A DNA stretch of 57,636 nt from Pseudoglutamicibacter cumminsii (GTDB lineage Bacteria; Actinomycetota; Actinomycetes; Actinomycetales; Micrococcaceae). Below are positions 34,426 to 43,667 of this stretch, in pieces. The notes below the pieces were generated by a model. It made no database searches. It was not told where the DNA came from and worked only from the letters and a program-made list of their open reading frames with translations. The stretch covers positions 1 to 57,636 of the forward strand of contig NZ_QFWG01000013.1 in NCBI RefSeq assembly GCF_003143995.1. Direction: 5' to 3'. Position 1 is the stretch's first letter; each line of letters starts with the position of its first letter. A program made the position numbers and the translations under genes.

Positions 34426-34700
34426 TCACACTACCGTGACCGCAACCACAACATCAAAAGCGGTCCCGCAACCAATATTGGCGTTCGGAGGAGTCGCCAC
34501 CGGAAGGATGAAATACGTCAGCAAACTCAACACCACACCGAGCGCGAGCCCACCCCAACGCACCTGAACTGTCTGCTTCTCAACCGCCGGATCCAACTCA
34601 CCCGGCGACTTCTGTTTAACGTCACGGTGTTTAACGTCACGGCCCTTCGACGGATCCGGACGCAGGTTTCCAAATGCTCCTGCATCTTCGGCTTAGCCAT
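34426..34700 (-). pseudogene. SLC13 (DASS) anion transporter gene, internally deleted and frameshifted
   Basis: A clear start (ATG 34700 with GGAGG 6 bp upstream) leads after three codons into a frame that must shift by one base (missing A near 34692) to read AEDAGAFGNLRPDPSKGRD. This is followed by QVRWGGLALGVVLSLLTYFI, the first membrane helix of divalent anion:sodium symporters. It then jumps directly to LPVATPPNANIGCGTAF, the C-terminal signature (LPVATPPNA) of the same family, and stops at TGA 34426. About 400 central residues are missing. The join lies at a Leu-Pro codon pair that occurs in both places, suggesting deletion between short repeats. The remnant directly precedes the NCS1 gene. 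Confidence 0.6.
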
Positions 34701-34844
34701 ACCCAACCTCCACGGTGCTTTAAGTGCCATCAGCAAAGTGATGTGCACCTCGTCCTAGGCGGACGGACCGGATTCATGAACTCCTGCCTTCCCCTATGAC
34801 CGCCCGTACCCCGAAACTGCCCCGCGTTACGATTCCGCTAATTC

Positions 34845-34872
34845 TTGACGTGCACCGTTAAAAATCCGTCAA
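34845..34872 (+). promoter_or_regulatory. Inverted repeat upstream of kdpA
   Basis: TTGACG (34845-34850) and CGTCAA (34867-34872) are inverted around 16 bp containing GTTAAAAAT. TTGACG also fits a -35 box. It is the only marked structure in the 34701-34977 gap and a candidate KdpE site. No kdpF-like small frame is visible before kdpA. Confidence 0.35.
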
Positions 34873-34977
34873 GGCACCATGCTCCCCTCCCCAACCAGGC
34901 GTTGAGTGGACACCAGAAGCAATTCGTCACCACCCATTCATCACCAACGCAATTCATCACTACTCAAGGGAGCAGCC

Positions 34978-36630
34978 GTGATCGGCTATCTACAGATCGC
35001 CATAGTGCTCGCCGCACTCGCGCTGTGTTATCGCCCATTCGGGGCATACATGGCGCACGCCTACACATCACCCCGCCACGTCGCGGTAGAAAAAGGCATA
35101 TACAAAGCATTCGGAATCAACCCAGAATCACAGCACCCATGGCGGGTCTACCTCCGCAACGTGCTCGCATTCTCCGCGATCTCCATCTTCATGCTCTACC
35201 TGCTGCAACGCACCCAACACCTCCTCCCCCTCGGACACGGAGTAGGGCCCGTCCACACAGACCAAGCATGGAACACCGCAGTCTCCTTCACCACCAACAC
35301 CAACTGGCAGTCATACTCAGGCGAAACCGCCATGAGCCAGCTAACCCAGCTGCTAGGCCAGAACCTCCAAAACTTCGTCTCTGCCGCCGTCGGCATGGCA
35401 GTAGCCGTCGCCCTCGTCCGGGGCATCGCGCACCGCAACGGCCACCCAGAACTCGGCAACTTCTGGGTTGACCTCGTCCGCGGCTGCCTGCGCATCCTCC
35501 TACCGATCGCCCTCATCGGTGCAACCCTGCTCCTCATCGGCGGAGCCATCCAAAACCTCAACGGCCCCACCACCATCACAACGCTCACCGGCGGAACTCA
35601 AACCATCCCCGGTGGCGCCCTCGCAAGCCAAGAAGCCATCAAAGAGCTCGGCACCAACGGCGGCGGCTACTTCAACGCCAACTCCGCCCACCCCTTCGAA
35701 AACCCCACCGGGTGGACCAACCTGCTCGAAATCTTCCTGATCCTGCTCATCCCTACATGCCTCACCCGCACCTACGGCATCATGGTCGGATCCAAGAAAC
35801 ACGGCTGGGCTGTACTCGCCGCAATGACCACGATCTTCACGATCTCCCTCTGCCTGCTCATCTGGTCTGAACTCGCCAACAAAGACTCAGCCATCACCAC
35901 CGCAGGCGCCGCGATGGAAGGCCGCGAAACCCGGCTCGGAATCATCCCGTCCGCGTTCTTCGCAACCGCCACAACCCTCACCTCAACCGGCGCCGTGGAC
36001 TCATTCCACTCAAGCTACTCAGCGTTCGGCGGTGGCATCCTGACTCTCAACATGTTGCTCGGCGAAATCGCTCCCGGCGGCGTCGGATCAGGCCTCTACG
36101 GGATGCTCATTATCGCGATGCTCGCAGTGTTCATCTCCGGCCTCATGGTGGGCCGCAGCCCCGAATACCTCGGCAAAAAGATCGGCGTCAAAGAAATCAA
36201 ACTCATCGCCGGCTACACCCTCGTCGTCCCCGTCACCGTCCTCACCGGCGTCGGCATCTCCATGGTGTTGCCAGGGGTACGCGAATCAATCCTCAACGCT
36301 GGCCCGCATGGCCTCACCGAAGTCCTGTACGCCTTCACATCCGGCGCCAACAACAACGGCTCCGCCTTCGCAGGCCTCAGCGCTGACACCCCTTACCTCA
36401 ACTACGCCATCGCCATCGCGATGCTCATCGGACGGTTCGTCCCCATCGCCCTGGTCCTGGCACTCGCCGGCACACTGGCCGCCCAAAAACCAACACCAGA
36501 AACCGCAGGAACCCTGCCAACCCACAAACCACTCTTCGTAGGCGTCATGGTGGGCACCAGCTACATCGTCACCGGCCTGACATTCCTCCCAGTCCTCGCG
36601 CTGGGACCACTCGCGGAAGGTCTCTCATGA
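34978..36630 (+). CDS. kdpA: K+-transporting ATPase, pore subunit KdpA
   Basis: A 550-residue membrane protein, ten helices, forming the K+ selectivity pore of the high-affinity Kdp pump. Superfamily-of-K-transporters filter segments are visible: [45 protein letters not shown] and [13 protein letters not shown]. The start is GTG 34978 ([15 protein letters not shown]) with AAGGGAG 5 bp upstream; a longer ATG reading from 34906 adds only low-complexity sequence. Its stop overlaps kdpB by ATGA. Expressed at low external K+ under KdpD/KdpE. Confidence 0.96.
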   Translation: MIGYLQIAIVLAALALCYRPFGAYMAHAYTSPRHVAVEKGIYKAFGINPESQHPWRVYLRNVLAFSAISIFMLYLLQRTQHLLPLGHGVGPVHTDQAWNTAVSFTTNTNWQSYSGETAMSQLTQLLGQNLQNFVSAAVGMAVAVALVRGIAHRNGHPELGNFWVDLVRGCLRILLPIALIGATLLLIGGAIQNLNGPTTITTLTGGTQTIPGGALASQEAIKELGTNGGGYFNANSAHPFENPTGWTNLLEIFLILLIPTCLTRTYGIMVGSKKHGWAVLAAMTTIFTISLCLLIWSELANKDSAITTAGAAMEGRETRLGIIPSAFFATATTLTSTGAVDSFHSSYSAFGGGILTLNMLLGEIAPGGVGSGLYGMLIIAMLAVFISGLMVGRSPEYLGKKIGVKEIKLIAGYTLVVPVTVLTGVGISMVLPGVRESILNAGPHGLTEVLYAFTSGANNNGSAFAGLSADTPYLNYAIAIAMLIGRFVPIALVLALAGTLAAQKPTPETAGTLPTHKPLFVGVMVGTSYIVTGLTFLPVLALGPLAEGLS

Positions 36631-38642
36631 ACCCCACTCAACTACGCGCAGCCATCCCCGTAGCCCTGCGCAAACTCAACCCCCTCACGATGATCAAGAC
36701 CCCCGTCATGTTCATCGTCGAAATCGGCTGCGTCATAACCCTGATCCTCGCGATCATCAACCCGAGCATCTTCGCGTTCTCCGTAGCCGCCTGGCTCTTC
36801 TTCACCATCCTGTTCGCGACCTTCGCCGAAGCCCTCGCTGAAGGCCGAGGCAAGGCCCAAGCCGAGCAGCTGAAAAAGAACCAGACCGTCATGACCGCCC
36901 GCCGCCTCACCAGCGACGGCGAGCAAGAAACCATCCCGGCCTCCCAGCTCAGCCGCGGCGACATCGTCGTCGTCTCCGCTGGTGAACTCATCCCCGGCGA
37001 CGGCGACGTCATCAAAGGCGCAGCATCCGTCGACGAATCCGCGATCACCGGCGAATCCGCGCCCGTCATCCGAGAATCCGGCGGCGACCGCAGCGCCGTC
37101 ACCGGCGGCACCAAGGTCCTCTCCAACACCATCCAGGTGGTCATCACCTCGGAACCCGGCAAGACCTTCATGGACAAACTCATCAACCTCGTTGAAGGTG
37201 CCGAACGGAAGAAAACCCCCGGCGAAATCGCGCTCGACATGTTCCTTGCCGTGCTCACCGTGATCTTCCTCCTCGTGGTGCTCTCGCTCGCGCCTATCGC
37301 GAACTACTCTGAAGCACCGCAGTCGCCGCTCGTTTTGATCGCGCTCCTCGTGTGCCTCATCCCCACCACCATCGGTGCGTTGCTCTCTGCGATCGGCATC
37401 GCCGGCATGAACCGCCTCGTGGGCCGCAACGTCCTCGCGATGTCCGGCCGCGCCGTCGAAGCCGCCGGCGACGTCACAACCCTGTTGCTAGATAAAACCG
37501 GCACCATCACGGTAGGTAACCGCCAAGCCGCCGATGTGGTGGGCCTCGGAAACACAGACTCGCAGGTTGCTGCGAGGGCAGCACAGTTGTCATCCCTCGC
37601 CGACGAAACCCCAGAAGGCCGCTCGATCGTCGAATACGTTGAAAACACGATGGGTCTTGGACCCATCGATGCACGCGAACACATCAACGCAGAGTTCATC
37701 CCATTCACCGCAGAAACCCGCATGTCCGGCCTACGCATCGAAGACCGCCTCATCATGAAAGGCGCGGCAAGCGAAGTCATCACATGGGTTACCAACCTCG
37801 GCGGCACCATCCCTGCTAACACAACCAGCGTCGTCGAGCGCATCTCCAACGACGGCGGAACCGCTCTCGTAGTCGCCGAACACAACAAGACCACCGGTGC
37901 CGCGAACATCCTCGGCGTCATCCACCTCAAAGACGTCCTCAAGCCCGGCATGAAGGAACGGTTCGACACGCTACGCAGCATGGGCATCCGCACCGTCATG
38001 ATCACCGGCGACAACAAGCTCACCGCAGCCGCCATCGCTAAAGAAGCCGGCGTAGACGACTACCTCGCGGAAGCTAAACCGGAAGACAAACTCGCCCTCA
38101 TCCGCCGCGAACAAGAAAAAGGCGCGATGGTCGCGATGTCCGGCGACGGAACCAACGACGCGCCAGCGCTCGCGCAAGCCGACGTCGGCGTAGCCATGAA
38201 CACCGGAACGCAAGCCGCCAAAGAAGCCGCGAACATGGTGGACCTCGATTCCGACCCGACCAAACTCATCGAAATTGTGGAAATCGGTAAACAGCTGCTC
38301 ATGACCCGAGGCGCGCTCACCACGTTCTCGATCGCTAACGATGCCGCGAAATACTTCGCGATCATCCCCGCGATGTTCATGACCGTGTTCCCCGGCCTCT
38401 CAGCCCTCAACATCATGGGGCTGAACTCACCGGAATCCGCGATCCTCTCCGCAGTGATCTTCAACGCGATCATCATCGTCGCGCTCATCCCGCTCGCACT
38501 GCGCGGCGTGAACTACAAACCCGTTTCCTCACATCAGCTGTTGCGCCGCAACCTGCTGATCTACGGGCTCGGCGGGCTTATCGTTCCGTTCATCGGGATC
38601 AAACTCATCGACCTCATCGTCTCCCTCATCCCAGGGTTCTAA
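36627..38642 (+). CDS. kdpB: K+-transporting P-type ATPase subunit KdpB
   Basis: A 671-residue P-type ATPase that powers K+ uptake. Visible motifs are the actuator-domain [10 protein letters not shown] (TGES), the phosphorylation site [13 protein letters not shown] near residue 290, nucleotide-domain [11 protein letters not shown], and [47 protein letters not shown]. Membrane-domain signs include [10 protein letters not shown]-like [10 protein letters not shown] at the N-terminus. Translation is coupled to kdpA. It is followed after 74 bp by kdpC with its own ribosome-binding site. Confidence 0.97.
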   Translation: MNPTQLRAAIPVALRKLNPLTMIKTPVMFIVEIGCVITLILAIINPSIFAFSVAAWLFFTILFATFAEALAEGRGKAQAEQLKKNQTVMTARRLTSDGEQETIPASQLSRGDIVVVSAGELIPGDGDVIKGAASVDESAITGESAPVIRESGGDRSAVTGGTKVLSNTIQVVITSEPGKTFMDKLINLVEGAERKKTPGEIALDMFLAVLTVIFLLVVLSLAPIANYSEAPQSPLVLIALLVCLIPTTIGALLSAIGIAGMNRLVGRNVLAMSGRAVEAAGDVTTLLLDKTGTITVGNRQAADVVGLGNTDSQVAARAAQLSSLADETPEGRSIVEYVENTMGLGPIDAREHINAEFIPFTAETRMSGLRIEDRLIMKGAASEVITWVTNLGGTIPANTTSVVERISNDGGTALVVAEHNKTTGAANILGVIHLKDVLKPGMKERFDTLRSMGIRTVMITGDNKLTAAAIAKEAGVDDYLAEAKPEDKLALIRREQEKGAMVAMSGDGTNDAPALAQADVGVAMNTGTQAAKEAANMVDLDSDPTKLIEIVEIGKQLLMTRGALTTFSIANDAAKYFAIIPAMFMTVFPGLSALNIMGLNSPESAILSAVIFNAIIIVALIPLALRGVNYKPVSSHQLLRRNLLIYGLGGLIVPFIGIKLIDLIVSLIPGF

Positions 38643-38716
38643 ACCCACCAAGGTTCAGTCATGGCCTGCCCGCACCACATAACGCAGCTAGGCCAGGCGG
38701 GATTGAAAGGATCATC

Positions 38717-39349
38717 ATGCGCAACACAGTTATACGCGCCGCAACCTCACTATGGACCTCACTCCGGGCAATCGTTGTACTCGCGCTCATACTCGGTGTG
38801 CTCTACCCTGCCGCCGTGTGGACGATCGGCCGGGCCGTGCCCAACAACGCCGACGGCTCCTGGGTACGCAACGCTCAAGGCGAGATCGTCGGTTCCTCAC
38901 TGATCGGTCAAGCCGTCACAGACGAGCGGCTCTTCTTCCCACGGCCATCCGCAGCGGGCGCTGAAAACAGCGCCAACATCGGCGACGACGGCTACGACGC
39001 GATGAGTTCCGGCGCCTCCAACCTCGCGTCGACCTCGAAAACGCTCAAGGAACAGATAGCCACCCGCCGCGCCGCGATCGCCGCCCGCGACAACATAGAC
39101 CCCGCAACGATTCCCGCAGACGCGCTCACCGCAAGCGGTTCCGGCTTGGACCCGCACATCAGCCCCGAGTACGCGGCCCTTCAGATCAAGCGCGTAGCCT
39201 CCAAAACCGGTTTGACTGAAGAAAAAGTGCGGCAGCTCGTAGCCGACAACACGACCCAGCCACACCTGGGTTTTCTCCAGGAACCGGTCGTCAACACAGT
39301 TACGCTCAATACAGCAGTGGTTGAAGCCGCCGGCATCAACCAGCAATAG
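38717..39349 (+). CDS. kdpC: K+-transporting ATPase subunit KdpC
   Basis: A 210-residue single-span protein of the Kdp complex that stabilises KdpAB and raises ATP affinity. One N-terminal membrane helix (about 16-38) is followed by family motifs GSSLIGQAV, FFPRPSAAG, a Ser/Gly-rich middle, TASGSGLDPHISPEYA and LVADNTTQPHLGFLQEPVVNTVTLN. The GAAAGGATCATC before the ATG gives a good start. The 38643-38716 gap shows no terminator, so it is part of the kdp operon. Confidence 0.95.
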   Translation: MRNTVIRAATSLWTSLRAIVVLALILGVLYPAAVWTIGRAVPNNADGSWVRNAQGEIVGSSLIGQAVTDERLFFPRPSAAGAENSANIGDDGYDAMSSGASNLASTSKTLKEQIATRRAAIAARDNIDPATIPADALTASGSGLDPHISPEYAALQIKRVASKTGLTEEKVRQLVADNTTQPHLGFLQEPVVNTVTLNTAVVEAAGINQQ

Positions 39350-39430
39350 AGCACACCGCAGTTGAGCGCATCTCAGCAGAGCAGTGCCCCATCGGCCGCC
39401 TCAGGCGAGAATTAGCAACGTGGAGGTCCC

Positions 39431-42040
39431 ATGAGCGACCAACCTTCGAACCGGGAGCATGAACTCGCGGACCGGAAAACCGCGAAAGGTACCCTCAAGG
39501 TCTACCTAGGTGCTGCCCCCGGCGTGGGTAAAACCTATGCGATGCTCGAAGAAGCCCACGGGATGCTCGCCCAAAACGTGCATGTGCTGGCGGCCGCGAT
39601 CGAAACTCACGGCCGCGCTGACACCGTGCGGATCAGTCAAGACATCCCTAAGGCGACGCCCCGTCACGTGACCTACCGCGGGCACACGTACCAAGAGATC
39701 GATGTAGACGGGATCATCAGCGAAGACCCCGATGTGGTGCTCGTCGATGAGCTCGCTCATTCCGTTGTGACTGAAGCTGGGCCTGTTCGGAAACGGTGGG
39801 AAGACGTGCACCGGCTGCAACAAGCCGGGATCGATGTGATCTCCACTGTGAATATTCAGCACCTCGAGTCGCTCTCTGACGTTGTGTATGAGATCACAGG
39901 GGTGCGGCAGCGTGAAACCATCCCGGACCACGTGTTGCGCCAAGCCGATGAGATCGAGCTCGTCGACCTCTCCCCCGCCGCGCTGCGGGTTCGGTTGCAT
40001 CGCGGCCAGATCTACCAGCCCGACAAGGTCGATACCGCGTTGGCGAAGTACTTCCGGCTCGGTAACCTCACCGCACTGCGTGAACTCGCGTTGCTGTGGA
40101 TGGCGGACCAGGTCGATGCCGGCCTTGAGGCATACCGACAGCAAGAAAACATCACGGAAGCCTGGCCAACTCGTGAACGCGTCATGGTTGCTGTGACAGG
40201 CGGGCCAGAATCAGCGGCACTCATCCGCCGCGGAACTCGGATTGTCGGCAGGGCCGCTGGCCGCGAACTCATGGTGGTTCACGTCATCAGCCAAGACGGC
40301 CGCACCGCCTCAGAATCCGCCACTCACACGCTTGCCGAGCTGAAAACCCTCACCGAATCGTTCGGCGGGACCTGGCACACGCTCACCGGCGATAACCCCG
40401 CCGAAACCCTGCTGAACTTCGCCCGCAGCTCCAACGCGGCGCAGCTCGTCCTCGGTGCATCACGCTCCCCGTGGTACTTGCGGGTCCTCGGCCCAGGTGT
40501 TGCCGGACGCATCATCGCAGGCGCCAGCGACATCGACATCCACATCGTCGGGAACCAAGCACAAACCTCACGGTTCCCTTTCCACAGGAGCACACAGTCA
40601 GCGCTGGCCGGCTCACGCACCATCATCGGCTGGGTTCTCGCCGTCACCCTACCGCTGGGTTTGACCGCGCTGTTCAACGCACTCGAAGACCAGGACCGCT
40701 TCCTGTCAGTCAACATCTTGAGCTTCCTCGCAGCGGAAGTCGCTGTCGCGCTGATCGGCGGATGGTGGCCCGCCCTCTTCACCGCGCTGTTCGGCTCGCT
40801 CCTCCTCAACTTTTCCTTCATTCAGCCCATAGGAACCCTCACAATCGCGGCCCCAGAAAACATCGCCTCGCTCACCATATTCGTGTTGGTAGCGGCCGGT
40901 GTTGCCCGAGTCGTGGATGCAGCGGCACGCAACACAGCAGAAGCGCGGGCCGCGAACTCGCACGCACTTTTAATGTCCGAACTCGCCGGATCCGTTGTGC
41001 GGGAAGGCACCAACATAGCCGCGCTCCTCAACACGATCGTGGAAACCTACCAGATCCCTTTCGCGACGCTGCAGGAGCGCGAGGCGGACGGCACGTGGGC
41101 TGATCAGTACATGGCCGGCGATATAGATCCCGGCGCAGAAACCGAAGTGTTCCAAATTGACGACGAAAGTCGCCTCACCATCGCTGCCCGCCCATTCTCC
41201 GCATCAGAACACCAGTTACTCGACGCGTACGCGGGCCGCGTCCTGACCCTTGCCCGTCAACGCCAACTCAGGCAAGCCCGCATCGAAGCGCAACGCCTCC
41301 AAGCCGCGAACTCAGTGCGCACAACCCTGCTCACGGCCGTATCCCACGACCTACGCACACCGCTAGCCAGCATCAAAACCGCAGTATCAGGCATGCGGAT
41401 GACCGACGTCGAGCTCCCCCGCGACCTCCAACAAGAGCTACTGAAAAACATCGAAGACTCAGCGGACAGGCTAGACCACATCGTGACCGACCTGCTCCAG
41501 ATGAGCCGCATCCACACCGGAACGCTCACCGTCAGCATGCGTAGCATCGACGTCGCGGCCATCGTGGACAGCACCCTCACCAACATGGAGCCAGACACCA
41601 TCCCAGCCGACCTGCAGATCACCATCCCCGGCGACATACCTCCCGTTACGACAGACCCCGGCCTCGTAGAGAGGGTCCTCGCGAACCTGCTCCACAACGC
41701 ACAGAAACACTCGAAGGCCCCCGTGCAGCTTGACGCGGCATGGATACCCGCTGATGACAGCGTTGAAGTGCGCGTCGCTGACAAGGGACGCGGCCTGAGC
41801 GACGAAGCGAAAGCCGCCATGTTCACGCCGTTCTCACACATGGCAGACTCAGGTCCTGGAGGTGTAGGGCTCGGAGCAGCCGTCGCGAAAGGCCTCGCTG
41901 ATGCGCTCGGCGCTCGGCTCCACCCCGAAGACACACTTGGAGGTGGCCTCACCATGGTGTTGACGCTGCCACTAAACCCCGCCAGCCAGCAGCAAGAAAA
42001 CCAACCTCAACATAGCGAGCCCAAGCAGGAGGAGAAATGA
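39431..42040 (+). CDS. kdpD: Sensor histidine kinase KdpD
   Basis: An 869-residue membrane kinase sensing K+ limitation. The N-terminal KdpD domain has Walker A GAAPGVGKT (28-36) and DPDVVLVDELAH. A universal-stress-like domain follows (about 250-375, RVMVAVTGGPES, then LGASRSPWYLRVLGPGVAGRI). Four membrane helices of the DUF4118 type (about 395-495) come next, then a GAF-like linker. HisKA has the phospho-acceptor His in TAVSHDLRTPLASIK near residue 639. The HATPase has N box NLLHNAQKHS and G boxes DKGRGLS and GPGGVGLGAAV. The stop overlaps kdpE (ATGA). Confidence 0.95.
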   Translation: MSDQPSNREHELADRKTAKGTLKVYLGAAPGVGKTYAMLEEAHGMLAQNVHVLAAAIETHGRADTVRISQDIPKATPRHVTYRGHTYQEIDVDGIISEDPDVVLVDELAHSVVTEAGPVRKRWEDVHRLQQAGIDVISTVNIQHLESLSDVVYEITGVRQRETIPDHVLRQADEIELVDLSPAALRVRLHRGQIYQPDKVDTALAKYFRLGNLTALRELALLWMADQVDAGLEAYRQQENITEAWPTRERVMVAVTGGPESAALIRRGTRIVGRAAGRELMVVHVISQDGRTASESATHTLAELKTLTESFGGTWHTLTGDNPAETLLNFARSSNAAQLVLGASRSPWYLRVLGPGVAGRIIAGASDIDIHIVGNQAQTSRFPFHRSTQSALAGSRTIIGWVLAVTLPLGLTALFNALEDQDRFLSVNILSFLAAEVAVALIGGWWPALFTALFGSLLLNFSFIQPIGTLTIAAPENIASLTIFVLVAAGVARVVDAAARNTAEARAANSHALLMSELAGSVVREGTNIAALLNTIVETYQIPFATLQEREADGTWADQYMAGDIDPGAETEVFQIDDESRLTIAARPFSASEHQLLDAYAGRVLTLARQRQLRQARIEAQRLQAANSVRTTLLTAVSHDLRTPLASIKTAVSGMRMTDVELPRDLQQELLKNIEDSADRLDHIVTDLLQMSRIHTGTLTVSMRSIDVAAIVDSTLTNMEPDTIPADLQITIPGDIPPVTTDPGLVERVLANLLHNAQKHSKAPVQLDAAWIPADDSVEVRVADKGRGLSDEAKAAMFTPFSHMADSGPGGVGLGAAVAKGLADALGARLHPEDTLGGGLTMVLTLPLNPASQQQENQPQHSEPKQEEK

Positions 42041-42720
42041 GCACCATACTGGTCGTCGAAGATGACCCGTCAATCGGCCGTGCCCTCATGATTAACCTGA
42101 CGGCTCGCGGCTATACAGCGTTCCACCAATCCACCGGCGCGGGCGCGCTCGAAGCGGCATCCCGCGGCGACATCGACTGCGTCCTGCTAGATCTTGGGCT
42201 GCCCGATATCGACGGCCTGACAGTCATCGACGGGATCCGAGGATGGTCGGAAGTCCCCATCATCGTGATCACGGCCCGCCACGAAATCGAATCGAAAATC
42301 GAAGCGCTAGACCGCGGCGCCGACGACTACGTCACCAAACCTTTTGCGCTCGGCGAGGTCCTCGCTCGGATTCGAGCAGCGCTGCGCCGCACGCACCACG
42401 ACTCCGCCGACACACCGAACATCCAGACCAGCGACGGCCGCATCGACATCGACCTCGCCAAGTCCATCGTGAGCGTCAACGGCGAGCGCATCAAACTCAC
42501 CCCGCAGGAATGGAAGATCATCGCCCACTTGGCGCGCCATCGGGACCAACTTGTGACCCATAAAGAACTGCTCGGTGCTGTATGGGGGCCGGGCTATGAA
42601 AGGTCTTCGTCGTATCTGCGGGTGTATATGTCGCAGATACGGCACAAGCTCGAGACTGACCCGTCGCAACCGCAATATTTCTTGACGGAACTGGGGATGG
42701 GTTACCGGTTCACACCATAG
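42037..42720 (+). CDS. kdpE: Response regulator KdpE
   Basis: A 227-residue OmpR/PhoB-type regulator. The receiver domain has the acidic pair D9-D10, phospho-acceptor D52 in CVLLDLGLP and the lysine in DDYVTKPF. The winged-helix DNA-binding domain covers about 130-227 (IKLTPQEWKIIAHLARHRDQLVTHKELL, then SSYLRVYMSQIRHKLE and LTELGMGYRF). It activates kdpABC on phosphorylation by KdpD. It is the last gene of the operon; no clear terminator separates it from the next gene 25 bp downstream. Confidence 0.95.
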   Translation: MSTILVVEDDPSIGRALMINLTARGYTAFHQSTGAGALEAASRGDIDCVLLDLGLPDIDGLTVIDGIRGWSEVPIIVITARHEIESKIEALDRGADDYVTKPFALGEVLARIRAALRRTHHDSADTPNIQTSDGRIDIDLAKSIVSVNGERIKLTPQEWKIIAHLARHRDQLVTHKELLGAVWGPGYERSSSYLRVYMSQIRHKLETDPSQPQYFLTELGMGYRFTP

Positions 42721-42744
42721 CGGTGGCGTTGCTACGTTGGTTGC

Positions 42745-43476
42745 ATGACTACTTCACATGATTCCGACAAGCCGGTTGCGTTGATCACGGGTGCTTCGCG
42801 TGGCATCGGGTTGGCGATTGCTCGCGAGCTCTCCTCGACGCACGAGCTGATTTTGGGTGCCTCGAGCGAGACTTCGCTGGCCGATGTGCTGGCCGAGTTC
42901 CCGGGCGCCCGTCCGTTCATCGCTGAACTGACTGATAAAGACGCGATTGCTCGCGCGGTTGCGGATGCCGGGTTGAGTGGCGAGTCCAGCTCCAATGCGC
43001 GGTTGGATGTCCTGGTGCATTCGGCGGGTGTAGCTGACGGCGAGACCGTCGCGGAGACCCCGTGGGATGTGTATGAGCGGGTGTTCTCCGTGAATGTTTT
43101 CGCGGTCGCGGAGCTGACGCGCCTGTTGCTGCCGGCGTTGCGTGCTGCGGGTGGTCAGGTTGTGACGATTAACTCCGGTTCCGGATATTTCTCCGGCGTG
43201 GGGTCTGCGGTGTATTCGGGTTCGAAGTTCGCGCTGCGTGCGTTCTCGGATGCGTTGCGGGAGGAGGAACGCGGCGGTGTGCGGGTCACCTCGATCCACC
43301 CGGGCCGCGTGGATACGGACATGCAGATGGAGTTGCAGGCGTCCTACGGTAACCACGACTACGACGGCTCCCTGTATATCCGTCCGGAGTCGGTTGCGGC
43401 GACGGTGCGGCTCGCGGTGGATGCGACGCCGGAGGCGATGATCGAAAACCTGGCGATCCGCCCCGTCCACAAATAA
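42745..43476 (+). CDS. Classical short-chain dehydrogenase/reductase
   Basis: A 243-residue SDR. The cofactor loop is TGASRGIGLAI (residues 16-26). The NNAG-equivalent is HSAGVADGE, and catalytic Ser-Tyr-Lys is seen as INSGSGYF and VYSGSKFALRAF (Tyr about 158, Lys about 162), followed by IHPGRVDTDM. It oxidises or reduces a hydroxyl/keto group with NAD(P). An insertion after strand 4 (GLSGESSSNARLD) is slightly unusual. Only 24 bp separate it from kdpE, so read-through is possible, but it has no role in potassium uptake that I know of. Confidence 0.87.
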   Translation: MTTSHDSDKPVALITGASRGIGLAIARELSSTHELILGASSETSLADVLAEFPGARPFIAELTDKDAIARAVADAGLSGESSSNARLDVLVHSAGVADGETVAETPWDVYERVFSVNVFAVAELTRLLLPALRAAGGQVVTINSGSGYFSGVGSAVYSGSKFALRAFSDALREEERGGVRVTSIHPGRVDTDMQMELQASYGNHDYDGSLYIRPESVAATVRLAVDATPEAMIENLAIRPVHK

Positions 43477-43480
43477 CTCA

Positions 43481-43550
43481 GTTAACTTTCGGCACAGAAA
43501 TTGTAGAAATAACCGCCGGGTTTAACCTTCGGCATCAAAATTGTAGAAAT
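43481..43550. repeat. Two imperfect 30-bp direct repeats, 40-bp period
   Basis: GTTAACTTTCGGCACAGAAA plus TTGTAGAAAT (43481-43510) recurs as TTTAACCTTCGGCATCAAAA plus TTGTAGAAAT (43521-43550), about 83% identical. The 10-bp spacer is GC-rich (AACCGCCGGG). The AT-rich repeat stands out from its surroundings. Non-coding; function not recognised. Confidence 0.75.
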
Positions 43551-43605
43551 CGGCGCGGCGGCTGCCGCTGCATCGCGGGCGCTAGAACGGCGCTACCGAC
43601 ATATC

Positions 43606-43650
43606 GACGCCGGGGCCGGCTTGGTTACGTACCAAGCCGGCCCCGGCGTC
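43606..43650. terminator. Strong bidirectional terminator
   Basis: A perfect 20-bp inverted repeat (arms 43606-43625 and 43631-43650, beginning GACGCCGGGGCC) with loop TACGT. It ends the minus-strand MFS gene and, from the other side, the SDR gene. Confidence 0.9.
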
Positions 43651-43667
43651 GTTGGTTATAAGGGGTT

